Assembly (NCBI GenBank): GCA_948436975.1
Contig: CAOJJB010000010.1
Span: 1-63,956 of the forward strand
From: an uncultured Clostridium sp.
Lineage (GTDB): Bacteria > Bacillota > Clostridia > TANB77 > CAG-508
Direction of reading: 5' to 3'
Length of the DNA stretch: 63,956 nucleotides
This document shows positions 34,869-44,866 of this stretch, piece after piece. The position numbers and the translations under genes were made by a program. Below the pieces are notes generated by a model. It saw only the letters and a list, made by a program, of their open reading frames with translations, had not been told where the DNA came from and made no database searches. Position 1 is the stretch's first letter. Each line of letters opens with the position of its first letter.

Positions 34869-34897
34869 ATAGAGTTGATATAAATATCATCTCTATT
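34869..34897 (+). terminator. terminator after the second integrase
   Basis: ATAGAGTTGATAT pairs with ATATCATCTCTAT (one mismatch), followed by TTTTATTTTT. Confidence 0.65.
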
Positions 34898-34937
34898 TTT
34901 ATTTTTAAGAACAAAGTAGAAAAGGGGGAAATGAAAT

Positions 34938-35738
34938 TTGGATGAAGAAAATAAAATAGGTTATTATGCAATTATACCAGCGACAGTTTTATTTAATGAA
35001 GATTTAAAAGCAAATGAAAAATTGCTGTATGCTATTATAACAGTATTATCAAATAAAGAGGGTTATTGTTTTGCTTCTAATAAGTATTTGGCAAATTTAT
35101 TGAAGGCTCAACCACATACAATTTCTAAATGGGTTTCTCATTTAAAAGAAAAAGGCTTTGTATGTTTAGATATTATAAAAAATGAAAAAGGTGAGATTAT
35201 ACAAAGAAGAATTTATCCAAATGATACACCCTATTCGATAAAAAGGACATACCCCTATTCGACAAATAGGACAGAGGGTATGTCCCAAAAAGGACAATAT
35301 AATAATATAAGTATTAATATGATAGATAGATTATTTAATTATATTATAAATAAAGAAAGCGAATTTCCAGAAGAATTTTCTAAAGTAGATTTCAATGAAA
35401 TAAATAAATTACTTGAAAGATATGAAATGCTTTATACAAAAGAATCACTAAAATATATATCAGAAAGTAATTTAGAAAAGATAAAAAATATTATTTATGC
35501 AATATGTTTAATAGCAAAAGATAACTTACAACATTTAATACACAAAGTTAGTAGAGATAAAATAATAAAAATATACAATGATTGTAAACTCAAAGAGGAA
35601 GAATACAAAAATGGGACTAACGAAATTGAAAGTTTCATGAATTATTATTATAAAAGTATAGTAAATGAATTAACGAAGGATAAAAGTCCTTCTTTTTTTA
35701 TACCAAAAAATAATGAAATAAAAGATATAGGAGGCTAA
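34938..35738 (+). CDS. helix-turn-helix replication-type protein
   Basis: A 266-residue protein. The N-terminal 110 residues (YYAIIPATVLFNEDLKANEKLLYAIITVLSNKEGYCFASNKYLANLL, HTISKWVSHLKEKGFV) form the winged helix typical of HTH_36/replication-initiator-like proteins of plasmids and ICEs. The remainder is helical. Start TTG 34938 with AAAGGGGGAAATG upstream. First gene of the long E4 operon, probably acting in plasmid-like replication or its control. Confidence 0.75.
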   Translation: MDEENKIGYYAIIPATVLFNEDLKANEKLLYAIITVLSNKEGYCFASNKYLANLLKAQPHTISKWVSHLKEKGFVCLDIIKNEKGEIIQRRIYPNDTPYSIKRTYPYSTNRTEGMSQKGQYNNISINMIDRLFNYIINKESEFPEEFSKVDFNEINKLLERYEMLYTKESLKYISESNLEKIKNIIYAICLIAKDNLQHLIHKVSRDKIIKIYNDCKLKEEEYKNGTNEIESFMNYYYKSIVNELTKDKSPSFFIPKNNEIKDIGG

Positions 35739-35742
35739 GAAT

Positions 35743-36246
35743 ATGAAAGAAATACTAGAGAAATATAACAAATTGACAGATGAGGAAAAAAATGATTTAG
35801 AAGATTTATATTTTTTACATCAATTGCAATTACAAATTAAGAAAGCTAAACAATTAGGTTTAACTATGTTAGAAGAACAAATATTATATAACAAAGGAAA
35901 AGAGTGCTTAAGATTTTGTAATATTAGTGAAAAAGAATTAATTTCAAGACTGTTAGAAATGTTAAAGTGTGTTGATATAACGGTTCATGATATAGATAAA
36001 TTAAAAGTTAGAGAACTTATAGAATTACTTTCTGATAACAAAGGTGATTTTAAAAATGAACCAGAAATTTTAGTTGCTTTAAAATATGGAAAATTCTATT
36101 GTGTATTATTAAAAGATGAGAAGGAATATATTTTTATTTATGAAAAAGAAGATGGTACTCAATATGTAGATAGATATAATATAGAGGATTTATTCATTTT
36201 TATAATTAAAAAAAGATTATTAGAAAGAGGAGAATTTATTGTATAA
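35743..36246 (+). CDS. hypothetical E4 protein
   Basis: A 167-residue soluble protein. The N-terminal half is helical and the C-terminal half (residues 100-155) alternates strands (KYGKFYCVLLKDEKEYIFIYEKEDGTQYVDRYN). AGGAGGCTAAGAAT precedes the ATG. It overlaps the next gene by eight bases. No function recognised. Confidence 0.6.
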   Translation: MKEILEKYNKLTDEEKNDLEDLYFLHQLQLQIKKAKQLGLTMLEEQILYNKGKECLRFCNISEKELISRLLEMLKCVDITVHDIDKLKVRELIELLSDNKGDFKNEPEILVALKYGKFYCVLLKDEKEYIFIYEKEDGTQYVDRYNIEDLFIFIIKKRLLERGEFIV

Positions 36247-36664
36247 TTCTGCTTTTAAGAAAATTGAGTATTATTTATATAATTACGATTTGATTGATTG
36301 GAATTTAGGGATATTAGAAAATGATATACAAAATTTTGATTATAATCAAAATTATAATAAATGGATAAAAAGTCAAAGTAGTAGTTTAGAAGAACAGGCT
36401 ATAAATAATATAAACATTGAAAGAAAAATGTTGAAGATTCTTAGATGGAAAAGACTAATTACTGAAATATTAGAGGATTATAAGATAAAAGATAATTCAA
36501 AATATAAATTCATGTATTTAAAATATTTTAGAAGATTAAAACCTTTGAAGATACAGGATAAATTAAATATATCTGTAAAAATACAAAAAGATATACAAGA
36601 AGAAATTTTACAATATATTCTTTTGTCTGCCATAAAAAAAGATATGTTGAGAGTAGATTATTAA
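36239..36664 (+). CDS. hypothetical E4 protein
   Basis: A 141-residue highly charged helical protein beginning at TTG 36239, with AAAGAGGAG 7-8 bases upstream. The end (KDMLRVDY) and helix pattern suggest a phage ArpU/RinA-like sigma-related fold (segments LKILRWKRLITEIL and YFRRLKPLKIQDKLNISV), but the match is weak. Overlaps the preceding gene. Confidence 0.5.
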   Translation: MYNSAFKKIEYYLYNYDLIDWNLGILENDIQNFDYNQNYNKWIKSQSSSLEEQAINNINIERKMLKILRWKRLITEILEDYKIKDNSKYKFMYLKYFRRLKPLKIQDKLNISVKIQKDIQEEILQYILLSAIKKDMLRVDY

Positions 36665-36676
36665 GATGAAAGCAAA

Positions 36677-37411
36677 ATGTTGATTATGAAATATAAAAGC
36701 AAATTAACAATATTCTTAATAATTACATTTACAATTACATTTTGCATATCTTTGTATTTAGTGATTAAAGATTTTATACAATATCAAGAAAATAATAAAA
36801 TTACAGAAGAATTAATTGATGATGCAATTGAAATAGATTCAAAAACAGAAGAACCCTTAATTGATTGGAATTATTTAAAATCTGTTAATGATGATATAGT
36901 AGGATGGATTGAAATTGAAAATACAAAAATTAACTATCCAATATTAAAGGATAATGAGAATTTATATTACTTAAAACATACTTATAATAGAAAATTTAAT
37001 AATAATGGTTCAATTTTTGTAACTGATTCTAATTTTTTTAATACAGAGGAAACAGTAATATATGGACATAATATGCGAAATGGAACAATGTTTTCGATAT
37101 TAGGTAATTATTTAGATAATGAATTTTTATATTCACATCAAAATATAAAAATTTACACTCCTACCCAAAATTATAATTGTAAAATATTTAGTTGTTATTC
37201 AATAGGTATTGAAACAGAAAATGATAATATAAAGGACTTAAATTATCAAGAAAGAATTAATTATTATAAAAATAGTAGTAAGAATTCTATTTCTAATGTT
37301 GAGATAACAGATAAAATAATAAAATTATCTACTTGTTCTTACATTAATGCAAAAACAAGACCTACCAACCAAAGATATTATATAATTGCTACCCTAGAAT
37401 CAATAAAATAA
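36677..37411 (+). CDS. srtB: class B sortase of E4
   Basis: A 244-residue membrane transpeptidase. Membrane segment at about residues 9-30. Sortase motifs: IVGWIEIENTKINYPIL, the histidine in VIYGHNMRNGTMFSIL (about 134-149), the cysteine in KLSTCSY (about 218) and the arginine in NQRYYIIATL (about 233). It differs from the backbone enzyme at 11264. It lies 2.3 kb upstream of the adhesin gene at 39714, whose C-terminus is the probable substrate. Confidence 0.9.
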   Translation: MLIMKYKSKLTIFLIITFTITFCISLYLVIKDFIQYQENNKITEELIDDAIEIDSKTEEPLIDWNYLKSVNDDIVGWIEIENTKINYPILKDNENLYYLKHTYNRKFNNNGSIFVTDSNFFNTEETVIYGHNMRNGTMFSILGNYLDNEFLYSHQNIKIYTPTQNYNCKIFSCYSIGIETENDNIKDLNYQERINYYKNSSKNSISNVEITDKIIKLSTCSYINAKTRPTNQRYYIIATLESIK

Positions 37412-37438
37412 ATAACATAAACTTATAATGGAGGTAAT

Positions 37439-37777
37439 ATGAAAAAAGAAGAAAATTATAAAGTAATTTTAGGAAAAAATGATTTAACACAAAATTTATT
37501 GGCTCTATGTATATTGTCAGATCATGGAAGAATAAATTTACTTGATAATACTTATTATCAGACTAAAAAAGAGGAAATTGAAAAAGATGAAGGCATTGGA
37601 AAAGGTATGCCTTTTTTGTCTAAAGATTACAAGAAAAGGATTTTGGAAATATCAAGGGATATGGCAATATTAAGCCAAAATGATTTGTATAAGTTTATAC
37701 AAAATGAAATAGATATTTCAGATAATAAAGAATATGAAAGCATAGAAGATAAAGAAACTCCAAATTATGATTATTAA
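37439..37777 (+). CDS. hypothetical E4 protein
   Basis: A 112-residue acidic soluble protein, ATG preceded by ATGGAGGTAAT. The first 60 residues (YKVILGKNDLTQNLLALCILSDHGRINLLDNTYY) may form a small alpha/beta unit. No family recognised. Confidence 0.55.
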   Translation: MKKEENYKVILGKNDLTQNLLALCILSDHGRINLLDNTYYQTKKEEIEKDEGIGKGMPFLSKDYKKRILEISRDMAILSQNDLYKFIQNEIDISDNKEYESIEDKETPNYDY

Positions 37778-37788
37778 AGGAGAAAACA

Positions 37789-37974
37789 ATGTTAAAGATA
37801 ATATTATCAAAAATTAAGCAAACAGAAGATAAAAAGAAAAAAGTTGTTGATAAACAATTAAAACTTCAAAGTGAAATAGATAAATTTGATTTAGAATTGA
37901 AGAAATTGAATTCATATAAAAAAGAGTATGAAAAATTGGAGAAGAATGTTACAGAATTTTTAGAAAAGAAATAG
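37789..37974 (+). CDS. small coiled-coil protein
   Basis: A 61-residue lysine/glutamate-rich protein predicted to be one long coiled coil (residues 8-58, heptads of Leu/Ile/Val). AAAGGAGAAAACA precedes the ATG. Its stop is 12 bases before the next start. Confidence 0.55.
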   Translation: MLKIILSKIKQTEDKKKKVVDKQLKLQSEIDKFDLELKKLNSYKKEYEKLEKNVTEFLEKK

Positions 37975-37986
37975 GTGGTGATTATA

Positions 37987-38547
37987 ATGAATGAACAAGA
38001 TGAAAAAATACTTGAACAGTATTTAAAAGATTTAAAAAAACAAAGAATTATTATCTCATTGATTCTTTTTCTAATTGTTATCATTGGCTTTATTTTTTCT
38101 AAAGAATATATGAAAAGAAATGGCGATTCTCTAAATATCAATAATGAGGTGATAGAAGTAAAAGAGCAAGAAAATAGTGAATTAGTAGAAATGAATACTA
38201 CAAAATATGAAAATGAAATTATCCAAGAAAATGTAATAGATAACACAATAGTAGATGTTATTCAGGAGGAACCAATTGAAAAAATAGAGATAAATGAATC
38301 AAAGGAAACAGTAAATATAGGAGAAACTATACCTAATGATTCAACATCAATTACATCTCAAACAGAAACATCAAATATATACGAAAAACCTAGTAGTAAA
38401 TATTTTTTATTTACAGAAGGTTATACAATGGAAGATGTATCAGAGGCTGCACAAAACTATTTGAAGTCAAGTGGATATGCTGGTGAATGTGTACCATTAC
38501 AAGATTCCGAAGGTGTATATATAGGAATGAAAGTAATTTTTTACTAA
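37987..38547 (+). CDS. membrane-anchored E4 protein with C-terminal alpha/beta domain
   Basis: A 186-residue protein. Start ATG 37987 is preferred because AGGTGGTGATTATA precedes it. One membrane helix (about residues 21-40), a Glu/Thr/Ser-rich extracellular stalk (about 45-135) and a compact C-terminal module (YFLFTEGYTMEDVSEAAQNYLKSSGYAGECVPLQD). Probably part of the envelope-spanning transfer or adhesion apparatus. Not recognised by name. Confidence 0.6.
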   Translation: MNEQDEKILEQYLKDLKKQRIIISLILFLIVIIGFIFSKEYMKRNGDSLNINNEVIEVKEQENSELVEMNTTKYENEIIQENVIDNTIVDVIQEEPIEKIEINESKETVNIGETIPNDSTSITSQTETSNIYEKPSSKYFLFTEGYTMEDVSEAAQNYLKSSGYAGECVPLQDSEGVYIGMKVIFY

Positions 38548-38624
38548 TTTTAAAATTTTTACTAAAAAGGGGCTGACAAATTTTTTTGAGCACGTTACAA
38601 TAATAATAGAAAGGATGATGTTAT

Positions 38625-39638
38625 ATGAAAAAGAAAAAATTTATTATCGTTTTTATTATTATAGTTTTAGTAATTATAGGAGTTTTAGCATTTGTTCTAT
38701 TTACGAATTATAGAGATTCACAAATTTCTTTAATTCAAGATAATGTAATTATAGAATATGGAGAAAGTTATAATCCAATAATTGATGATTTAATTGATAT
38801 TGAAAAATTTAGTTTTATTGATAAAGATAGAGTAGAAATAAACTCTAATATTACAAATGAAGAAAATAAGGATTATCCAGCAGTTGGAGAATATGAAATA
38901 AATTTATTATATAAGAAAATTAATTTAATACAGAAAGTTGAAGTAAAAGATACAATATCACCAGAATTATCTGTAGATGAAAAAATTGAAATTTCAGCAG
39001 AAACAGATTTGGAAAATTATGATTTTAATAATTATATAAAAGTATCAGATTTATCAGAAGTAGAAAAATATAATATTGATTTTTCTAACATTAATAAAGA
39101 TGTAGCTGGTGAATATGATGCTAAAGTTTCAGTTAAAGATGTATATGAAAATATTGCAGAAAAGAATGTAAAAATTGTTATTGCAAAGAAAGAAGATACT
39201 TCTAATATTGAAAGTAATAATATTTTAGCAGAAACTCAATCAAAAACAAATTTGCAGAATAATAGTGATAAAAAGAAAACTAAAACCAAAGAAAATAATG
39301 TGAATACAAATGACAATAAAACTAATACCAATAATAGTCAAATTCAGCAAAGCACCATACCACAAACGAATACGCCAACCACAGCAAAAATAACTAATCA
39401 AGAACCAACTGTAACGCAACCAACATCATCAAATCCAACTCCATCAGATTTATCATATTGGTGTGCAGAAGGAGGAAGTCATCATGTAGAAGGTGATGGT
39501 CCTAATGAATGTGGATATTTTTCATCTTGGGATGAGGCTAATCAAGCAGCTTTAAATTTTACAAGTGGTTGGGAGTCAATCCAATATAAAGTAAATCAAT
39601 GTGCTTGTGGGTTGTACTATTTTAGGGCAATTCAATAA
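38625..39638 (+). CDS. membrane-anchored Ig-like surface protein
   Basis: A 337-residue protein. N-terminal membrane anchor (about residues 4-27), two Ig-like (DUF5011/Big_3-type) repeats (about 37-100, ending VGEYEINLLYKK, and 105-190, with VAGEYDAKVSVKDVYENIAEKNVKI), a Thr/Asn/Gln/Pro-rich linker (about 200-275) and a C-terminal cysteine-containing domain (WCAEGGSHHVEGDGPNECGYF, CACGLYYFR). The four C-terminal cysteines may form disulfides or bind metal. AAAGGATGATGTTAT upstream. Confidence 0.7.
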   Translation: MKKKKFIIVFIIIVLVIIGVLAFVLFTNYRDSQISLIQDNVIIEYGESYNPIIDDLIDIEKFSFIDKDRVEINSNITNEENKDYPAVGEYEINLLYKKINLIQKVEVKDTISPELSVDEKIEISAETDLENYDFNNYIKVSDLSEVEKYNIDFSNINKDVAGEYDAKVSVKDVYENIAEKNVKIVIAKKEDTSNIESNNILAETQSKTNLQNNSDKKKTKTKENNVNTNDNKTNTNNSQIQQSTIPQTNTPTTAKITNQEPTVTQPTSSNPTPSDLSYWCAEGGSHHVEGDGPNECGYFSSWDEANQAALNFTSGWESIQYKVNQCACGLYYFRAIQ

Positions 39639-39657
39639 AACAATTAAATATAAAAAT

Positions 39658-39680
39658 GAAAGAGCTTAAATGCTCTTTTT
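39658..39680 (+). terminator. terminator before the adhesin gene
   Basis: AAGAGC-TTAAAT-GCTCTT followed by a T run, 20 bases after the stop codon. Confidence 0.7.
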
Positions 39681-39713
39681 TTATTGCAAATTTTCAAGAA
39701 AGGAATTGATAAA

Positions 39714-42700
39714 ATGAAGAATAAAACTAAAAAAATCATAGCATTAATAATGATTATTTTAACTTTATGTACCTCATTACCACTTAATGCCTTTGCAACT
39801 TTTATAACTGATATTAATAGTAATGCTAGCTTTGGTGTTATTCCTGGTAGCAAAGAAAATTATGGTCATGAGTTACATTATGCGAATTATGACGGTGTAA
39901 CATACCTAGTATTTTGCACACAGTTTGGTGCAACATCTCCTGGTGGAGATTATACTTATAATGGAGATTTTATAGTACATTATAAAAATAGTGCTCCACA
40001 ATATGAAAAAGTTGCAGAGATGATATACTTCCGGTTATACAATGAATTATGGATATGGAATTCCAAATAGTGATGAAGCAATGCGTGCGGCTGCTTGTAC
40101 TCAACAATGGGTATGGGAGTACATTCATAACAATATTGATGGAAATTCAAAAGTTCCAGCTAGAGAAAGTTGGAATGGAAATTATATGAGTGTAGGACAT
40201 CTTGCAGATTGGACAGCTAGAGCAGAGGCCTATTACAACCAATATCATGGAAATGTAAGTTTTAATGGAACAACAAATAAAGCAACATTTGGAGAAACAA
40301 AAATGATAACTGATACAAGTGGAAGGCTGTCATCTTATGGCTCATTTAATCAAAATGTGGATGGTGTCATATTTAATCACATTCAAGGAAGTAATGATTT
40401 AGCAGTAACAGTTACAGAAGATTGTACAGCAGATAATGTAAATTTTATTTCAAGAAATTATGGTATATATCAGTTAATGCCAAATGGTACATCGTATTCA
40501 AGTGATACAATGGGAAATTATATTTACATTCAGTTCACTTCGGGAGCAGTACAAAATCTAATGTTTTCTAATTATGTAGATCCATCTGCTTTTAATATAA
40601 ACATTGAAGTTGAATATGGAAATGCTTTAGTAATAAAAAGTAATGCAAATGGTGATAGTTTAGCAGGTTGTACATTTGAATTATATAAGGATTCAGAATG
40701 TAAACAAAAAGTTAGAACAGGAATATCTGATAGTAATGGAAATATATTGTTTCAAAGGTTAGCACCAGCAGTCTATTATGTAAAAGAAACTAATGTACCA
40801 ACAGGTTATTTACTAGATGATACTGTTCAAAGAGTAGATGTAAAAGTAAATGAAACGACTGAAATATAATTCAAAAACTATGAGCCAACAGGAGAGCTAA
40901 AACTTATTAAAACAGATAAAGAAACAGGCAGAGAAAATAGAGTGGATGGTACAAGTCATCATGGAGATGCAACTGTTGAAGGAACAGAATATACATTGTA
41001 TGCTAAAGAAGATATATATAATGTAGCAAGAACAGTAAAATATTTTTCAAAAGATGAAGAAATCGCAACTTTTAATTTCAATAGTAATGGAGTTGCAACA
41101 ATCAATTTAAGGACAAAAAGCACAACAGCACAATTAACAACAGAAGGCGAAATATTAAAAGGCTTACCACTGGGAGGCTATTATGCAAAAGAAACTAAAG
41201 TACCAGAAGGATATTTACAAGATACAGAAGTTCATGCAATAACCTTTAATTATAAGGATATGCACACAAAAGTAATTAATTTAGAAGATACTTTTACAAA
41301 TCAAGTGCAAAAAGCGAAATTTGAAATAATAAAAATGTCATCAGTTACAAATGATACAGCACCAATTGTTGACGGAGCCGAGTTTACAGCTATTTTAAGT
41401 AAATATGTGGATTTTTATGGAAGTTTTGATGAGGCTTTAAAACATTTAGATGAATTTTCAAAAGATGAATATAGTGTATTTACAACAGAAAATAACGGAC
41501 ATGGAATATCTGGGTTACTTGCTTATGGAAAATATACAGTAAATGAAACTTTTTGCCCAAGCGATAAAGTAAATCCAGTTAAGGAATTTTTTGTAACGAT
41601 AGATAAAGATAATGATGGAGTAATTAAAGAATTAGTAGAAAATGATACACCATTTGAAAGTTATATCAAGATGATTAAGAAAGATAAAAAGACAGGAAAA
41701 ACAGTTACTTTTTCAAATGCAACTTTTTCATTATATCAATTAAATGAAGAAACAAATGAGTGGGAAAGAGTAAAATGCAAACTTGGAAAAGAAAGTTTTG
41801 ATGAATGGACAACTGATGAAAATGGAATAGCATATACAGAAACCAAATTAAAAGTAGGAACTTATAAAGTTGATGAAATAAAGATTCCAGATGGATTTTT
41901 AGAATTAGATGAAGAATGTATTTTTAAAGTTAACAGAAGTAATGAAAGTGTTGAATATGATAAAGATATGGACGCTTATATAACTGTAGTTGTTGGGAAT
42001 GAACAACCTACTGGAACTCTAATTGTTGATAAAAGTGTTGCAATAAGAGAAAATGTAGATACATCATTAGTGGATATATCTGATTTAAGTGGTATTCAAT
42101 TTAAACTTATTGCAAAAGAAAATATAATGGATTATGCAGATGGTAACACAATATATGAGAAGGACCAAGAAGTTGGAATTTATAATCTTGATAAAGATGG
42201 AAATTTAACAATACAAGAATTGCCTATGGGAGTTTACGAATTAGAGGAAATAGCTACATTAGACGGGTTAGTTTTAGATAATACAAAACACAAAATTAAA
42301 TTTGAACAAAAAGACTTAACAACAAAAGTATATGAACAAAAGAAAGACATTACAAATGATACAACAATAATTGAATTTTCAAAAACAGATATTACTGGTG
42401 AAAAAGAATTAGAAGGTGCAACATTAACGGTTTTAGATGAAGATGGAAATGTAATAGATACATGGGTGTCAGGTGATAAAACTCATAAAATTGAAGGTTT
42501 AAAAGTTGATAAAACTTATATTTTAAGAGAAGAAATTTGCCCAGACAACTATGTAAAGGCAACAGATATAAAATTCAAGGTTAAAAACACAAAAGAAATT
42601 CAAAAAGTTACTATGATTGACAAAGTAGTTGAAATGTCAAAAGTTGATATTACAGGAAATGAATTAGAAGGTGCAACAATACAAGTATTTGATAAAGACA

Positions 42701-43590
42701 ACAATATAATTGATGAATGGATTTCAGAAAAAGAACCACATAAGATTAAAGGATTAGTTGAAGGACAAACATATACATTACATGAAGAAATTGCTATTGA
42801 TGAATATGTAAAAGCAACTGATATAAAATTTACAGTAACAACTGATAAAGAAACTCAAAAAGTAGAGATGATAGATAAAGTTGTTGAAATCACAAAAACA
42901 GATCTTACAACAGGAGAAGAACTAGAAGGTGCAGAATTAACAGTTACAGATGAAGATGGAAATGTGATAGACAAATGGATTTCAGAAAAGAAACCACATA
43001 AAGTTACAGGACTAGAAGAAGGTAAAAAATACACTCTAACAGAGGTAACTTGCCCATACGGATATGAACAAGCAGAAAGTATTGAATTTACAGTAACAGA
43101 AGATAAAGAAACTCAAAAAATAGAAATGAAAGATATGCCTATTTTGAAATCTGTTCAAGTTGAAAAAATAGATAAAGCAACTGGTGAACATATTAAATCT
43201 AATAAATTCGTTTTTGGAATTTATGAAGATGAGGCTTGTACTAAATTAATTAAAGAAGTTGGGGCAAATGAATTTGAAGGAACAGCTTTATTTGATAATT
43301 TAAAATATGGAACTTATTATATAAAAGAAGTAAAAGCACCACTAGGATATTCTTTATCAGATCAAGTAGTAAAAATTGAGATAAATGATAAAGGAGTCTT
43401 TGCTGATGGCGTGTCATTAGAAGAAAAAGATGGTATATATAGTTTTGTTTATTACAACTCTTTACTTCCAGCAATTCAAACAGGTAATGAAACAAATTAT
43501 ATTTTATTACTTGCAATAGCAGGTATTTCTTTAATTGGATTAACTACAGGAGTTGTAGTAATGAAGAAAAGAAACAATAAAAATAAATAG
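39714..43590 (+). CDS. thioester-domain adhesin with Cna-B/SpaA repeats; one CGGT site and one in-frame TAA
   Basis: Start ATG 39714 follows AAGAAAGGAATTGAT. Reading CGGT at 40032-40035 as glycine (IYF-G-YTMNYG) joins the signal peptide and N-terminal domain to the rest. The order is: signal peptide (1-28), a thioester domain with a candidate Cys (VFCTQFG) and Gln (CTQQWVWEY), then about ten Cna-B/SpaA-type repeats (ending in patterns like YYVKETNVPTGY, GGYYAKETKVPEGY, YTLTEVTCPYGY). The C-terminal sorting region is LPAIQTGNETNY, a hydrophobic stretch and KKRNNKNK. An ochre codon at 40867-40869 interrupts the frame after the first repeat, so the gene may be a pseudogene or need readthrough. 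Otherwise it encodes about 1290 residues. Confidence 0.75.
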
Positions 43591-43595
43591 AATTG

Positions 43596-43620
43596 AGAGT
43601 GGAAATTTCCACTCTTTTTT
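43596..43620 (+). terminator. terminator of the adhesin gene
   Basis: AGAGTGG-AAATTT-CCACTCT followed by six T residues, directly after the stop codon. Confidence 0.85.
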
Positions 43621-43647
43621 CTTTACAAAGGAGTGATTTATATACAA

Positions 43648-44028
43648 ATGAATATTATATACAATTTTGATGATTTAAAATTGTTATTAAGCGATAAGAG
43701 CAACGAAGGAGCATATTATTTACTTTATGATGAAGATTATTTTGAAGAAATTGAAAAAGGTACTGTCATAAATAGAGAAGTATATACAATTGCAAAAAGA
43801 ATAATGAAACCATTAAATATTATTAAATACATTACTTTTAATGTAAAAGATACTTATACAACTAAGCAAATTTATGACTTAGTAAAAATTTTAAGAAAGA
43901 ATACAGTAATTATAGCCACAATATTTAATCCTAAAACAAAAGAAGTTTGCTTATTATTTATCAGCAACAAAGATGATTCTCTATTAGAATATCATATAAA
44001 AATATTTTTAGAATTGGAGGATATTTAG
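43648..44028 (+). CDS. hypothetical E4 protein
   Basis: A 126-residue soluble alpha/beta protein. AAAGGAG lies 14 bases before ATG 43648; an in-frame GTG at 43633 overlaps that ribosome binding site. Segments IKYITFNVKDTYTTKQIYDLVKIL and EVCLLFISNKDDSLLEYH suggest a small Rossmann-like unit. Adjoins the next gene directly (TAG ATG). Function unknown. Confidence 0.55.
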   Translation: MNIIYNFDDLKLLLSDKSNEGAYYLLYDEDYFEEIEKGTVINREVYTIAKRIMKPLNIIKYITFNVKDTYTTKQIYDLVKILRKNTVIIATIFNPKTKEVCLLFISNKDDSLLEYHIKIFLELEDI

Positions 44029-44433
44029 ATGGGATATAGGTCAGATTTAAGAGTAATTACCACAAAAGAAGGGTTGAGGCAGATAAAGGATTTTTTAAAT
44101 AATAAAATAGAAGAAATCGGTTTTAATCTTATGGATTATTTAGTTGTAGATAAAGAAGTGAAAGATATTGCATATATTGGTTGGAAAAGATTAAATGTAA
44201 AAGAAACAGATACTATTGAACTAGCTTTATATGAACTAGAAGAAAAAGATATATCTTATGGATATTGTTGTATAGGTGAAAGTTTAGAAGATATTACAGA
44301 GATGAATTACATTTCTGATAATAAAAAAGATGATCTTCCAAATATTTCTTATATACGTGATTTTGATGAAAATGATATGGAACAACAGTTAAATAAATAT
44401 GTAAATTCAACAAAAGAAACAATAGAATTTTAA
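44029..44433 (+). CDS. hypothetical E4 protein (paralogue of the next gene)
   Basis: A 134-residue acidic protein starting MGYRSDLRVITTKEGLRQIKDFL. The pattern SDLR(V/L)I...EG...I is shared with the following gene (STDIRLIVQDEGIETVKKVI), and both have ISY/YSYxY(C/S)xxG-like strands later, so the two look like tandem paralogues. Conserved in clostridial ICEs in my recollection; role unknown. Confidence 0.6.
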   Translation: MGYRSDLRVITTKEGLRQIKDFLNNKIEEIGFNLMDYLVVDKEVKDIAYIGWKRLNVKETDTIELALYELEEKDISYGYCCIGESLEDITEMNYISDNKKDDLPNISYIRDFDENDMEQQLNKYVNSTKETIEF

Positions 44434-44452
44434 TAAAATTGGAGGGGATATA

Positions 44453-44866
44453 GTGCAATCTACAGATATAAGACTAATAGTACAAGATGAAGGAATAGAA
44501 ACAGTTAAAAAGGTTATCAATAGACAAGAAGATGAATATTTGAGAGATATTTTAAAACGAGTGGTATCAAAAATTTGGTTTAGAAGTTTTACATACTTTT
44601 ATTGGAATGAAGCAACAGAAAATGAAATAAAACTAATTGGAGAGATTTTTACAGAATTAGAAAGAGAAGATTATTCATATTCAGTTTATATACAAAGTCC
44701 ATTTTTAGAAAAAAAATTAGATATTCAATGCCCAAATAGAGATAGAGAATATATATTTGTTCCTAATGCTAAAGGAGCAGTAGGTTTGGAGCATACTGGT
44801 AAAATACTATTTAATTATTTACGATATGCAGATGAGAGAAATTTTGAGGAGAAAGAATATGAGTGA
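44453..44866 (+). CDS. hypothetical E4 protein (paralogue of the previous gene)
   Basis: A 137-residue protein from GTG 44453, after TTGGAGGGGATATA. Begins QSTDIRLIVQDEGIETVKKVI, similar to the previous gene. It overlaps the primase start by eight bases, so the genes are translationally coupled. Confidence 0.6.
   Translation: MQSTDIRLIVQDEGIETVKKVINRQEDEYLRDILKRVVSKIWFRSFTYFYWNEATENEIKLIGEIFTELEREDYSYSVYIQSPFLEKKLDIQCPNRDREYIFVPNAKGAVGLEHTGKILFNYLRYADERNFEEKEYE

Noticed and set aside
40867-40869. TAA as a reassigned sense codon
   Set aside because: Many genes in the window end in TAA at the expected length, so general reassignment is excluded. Local readthrough remains possible.
43250-43516. 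Minus-strand open frame within the adhesin gene
   Set aside because: Leucine/histidine-rich shadow of the Cna-B repeats; no start signal.
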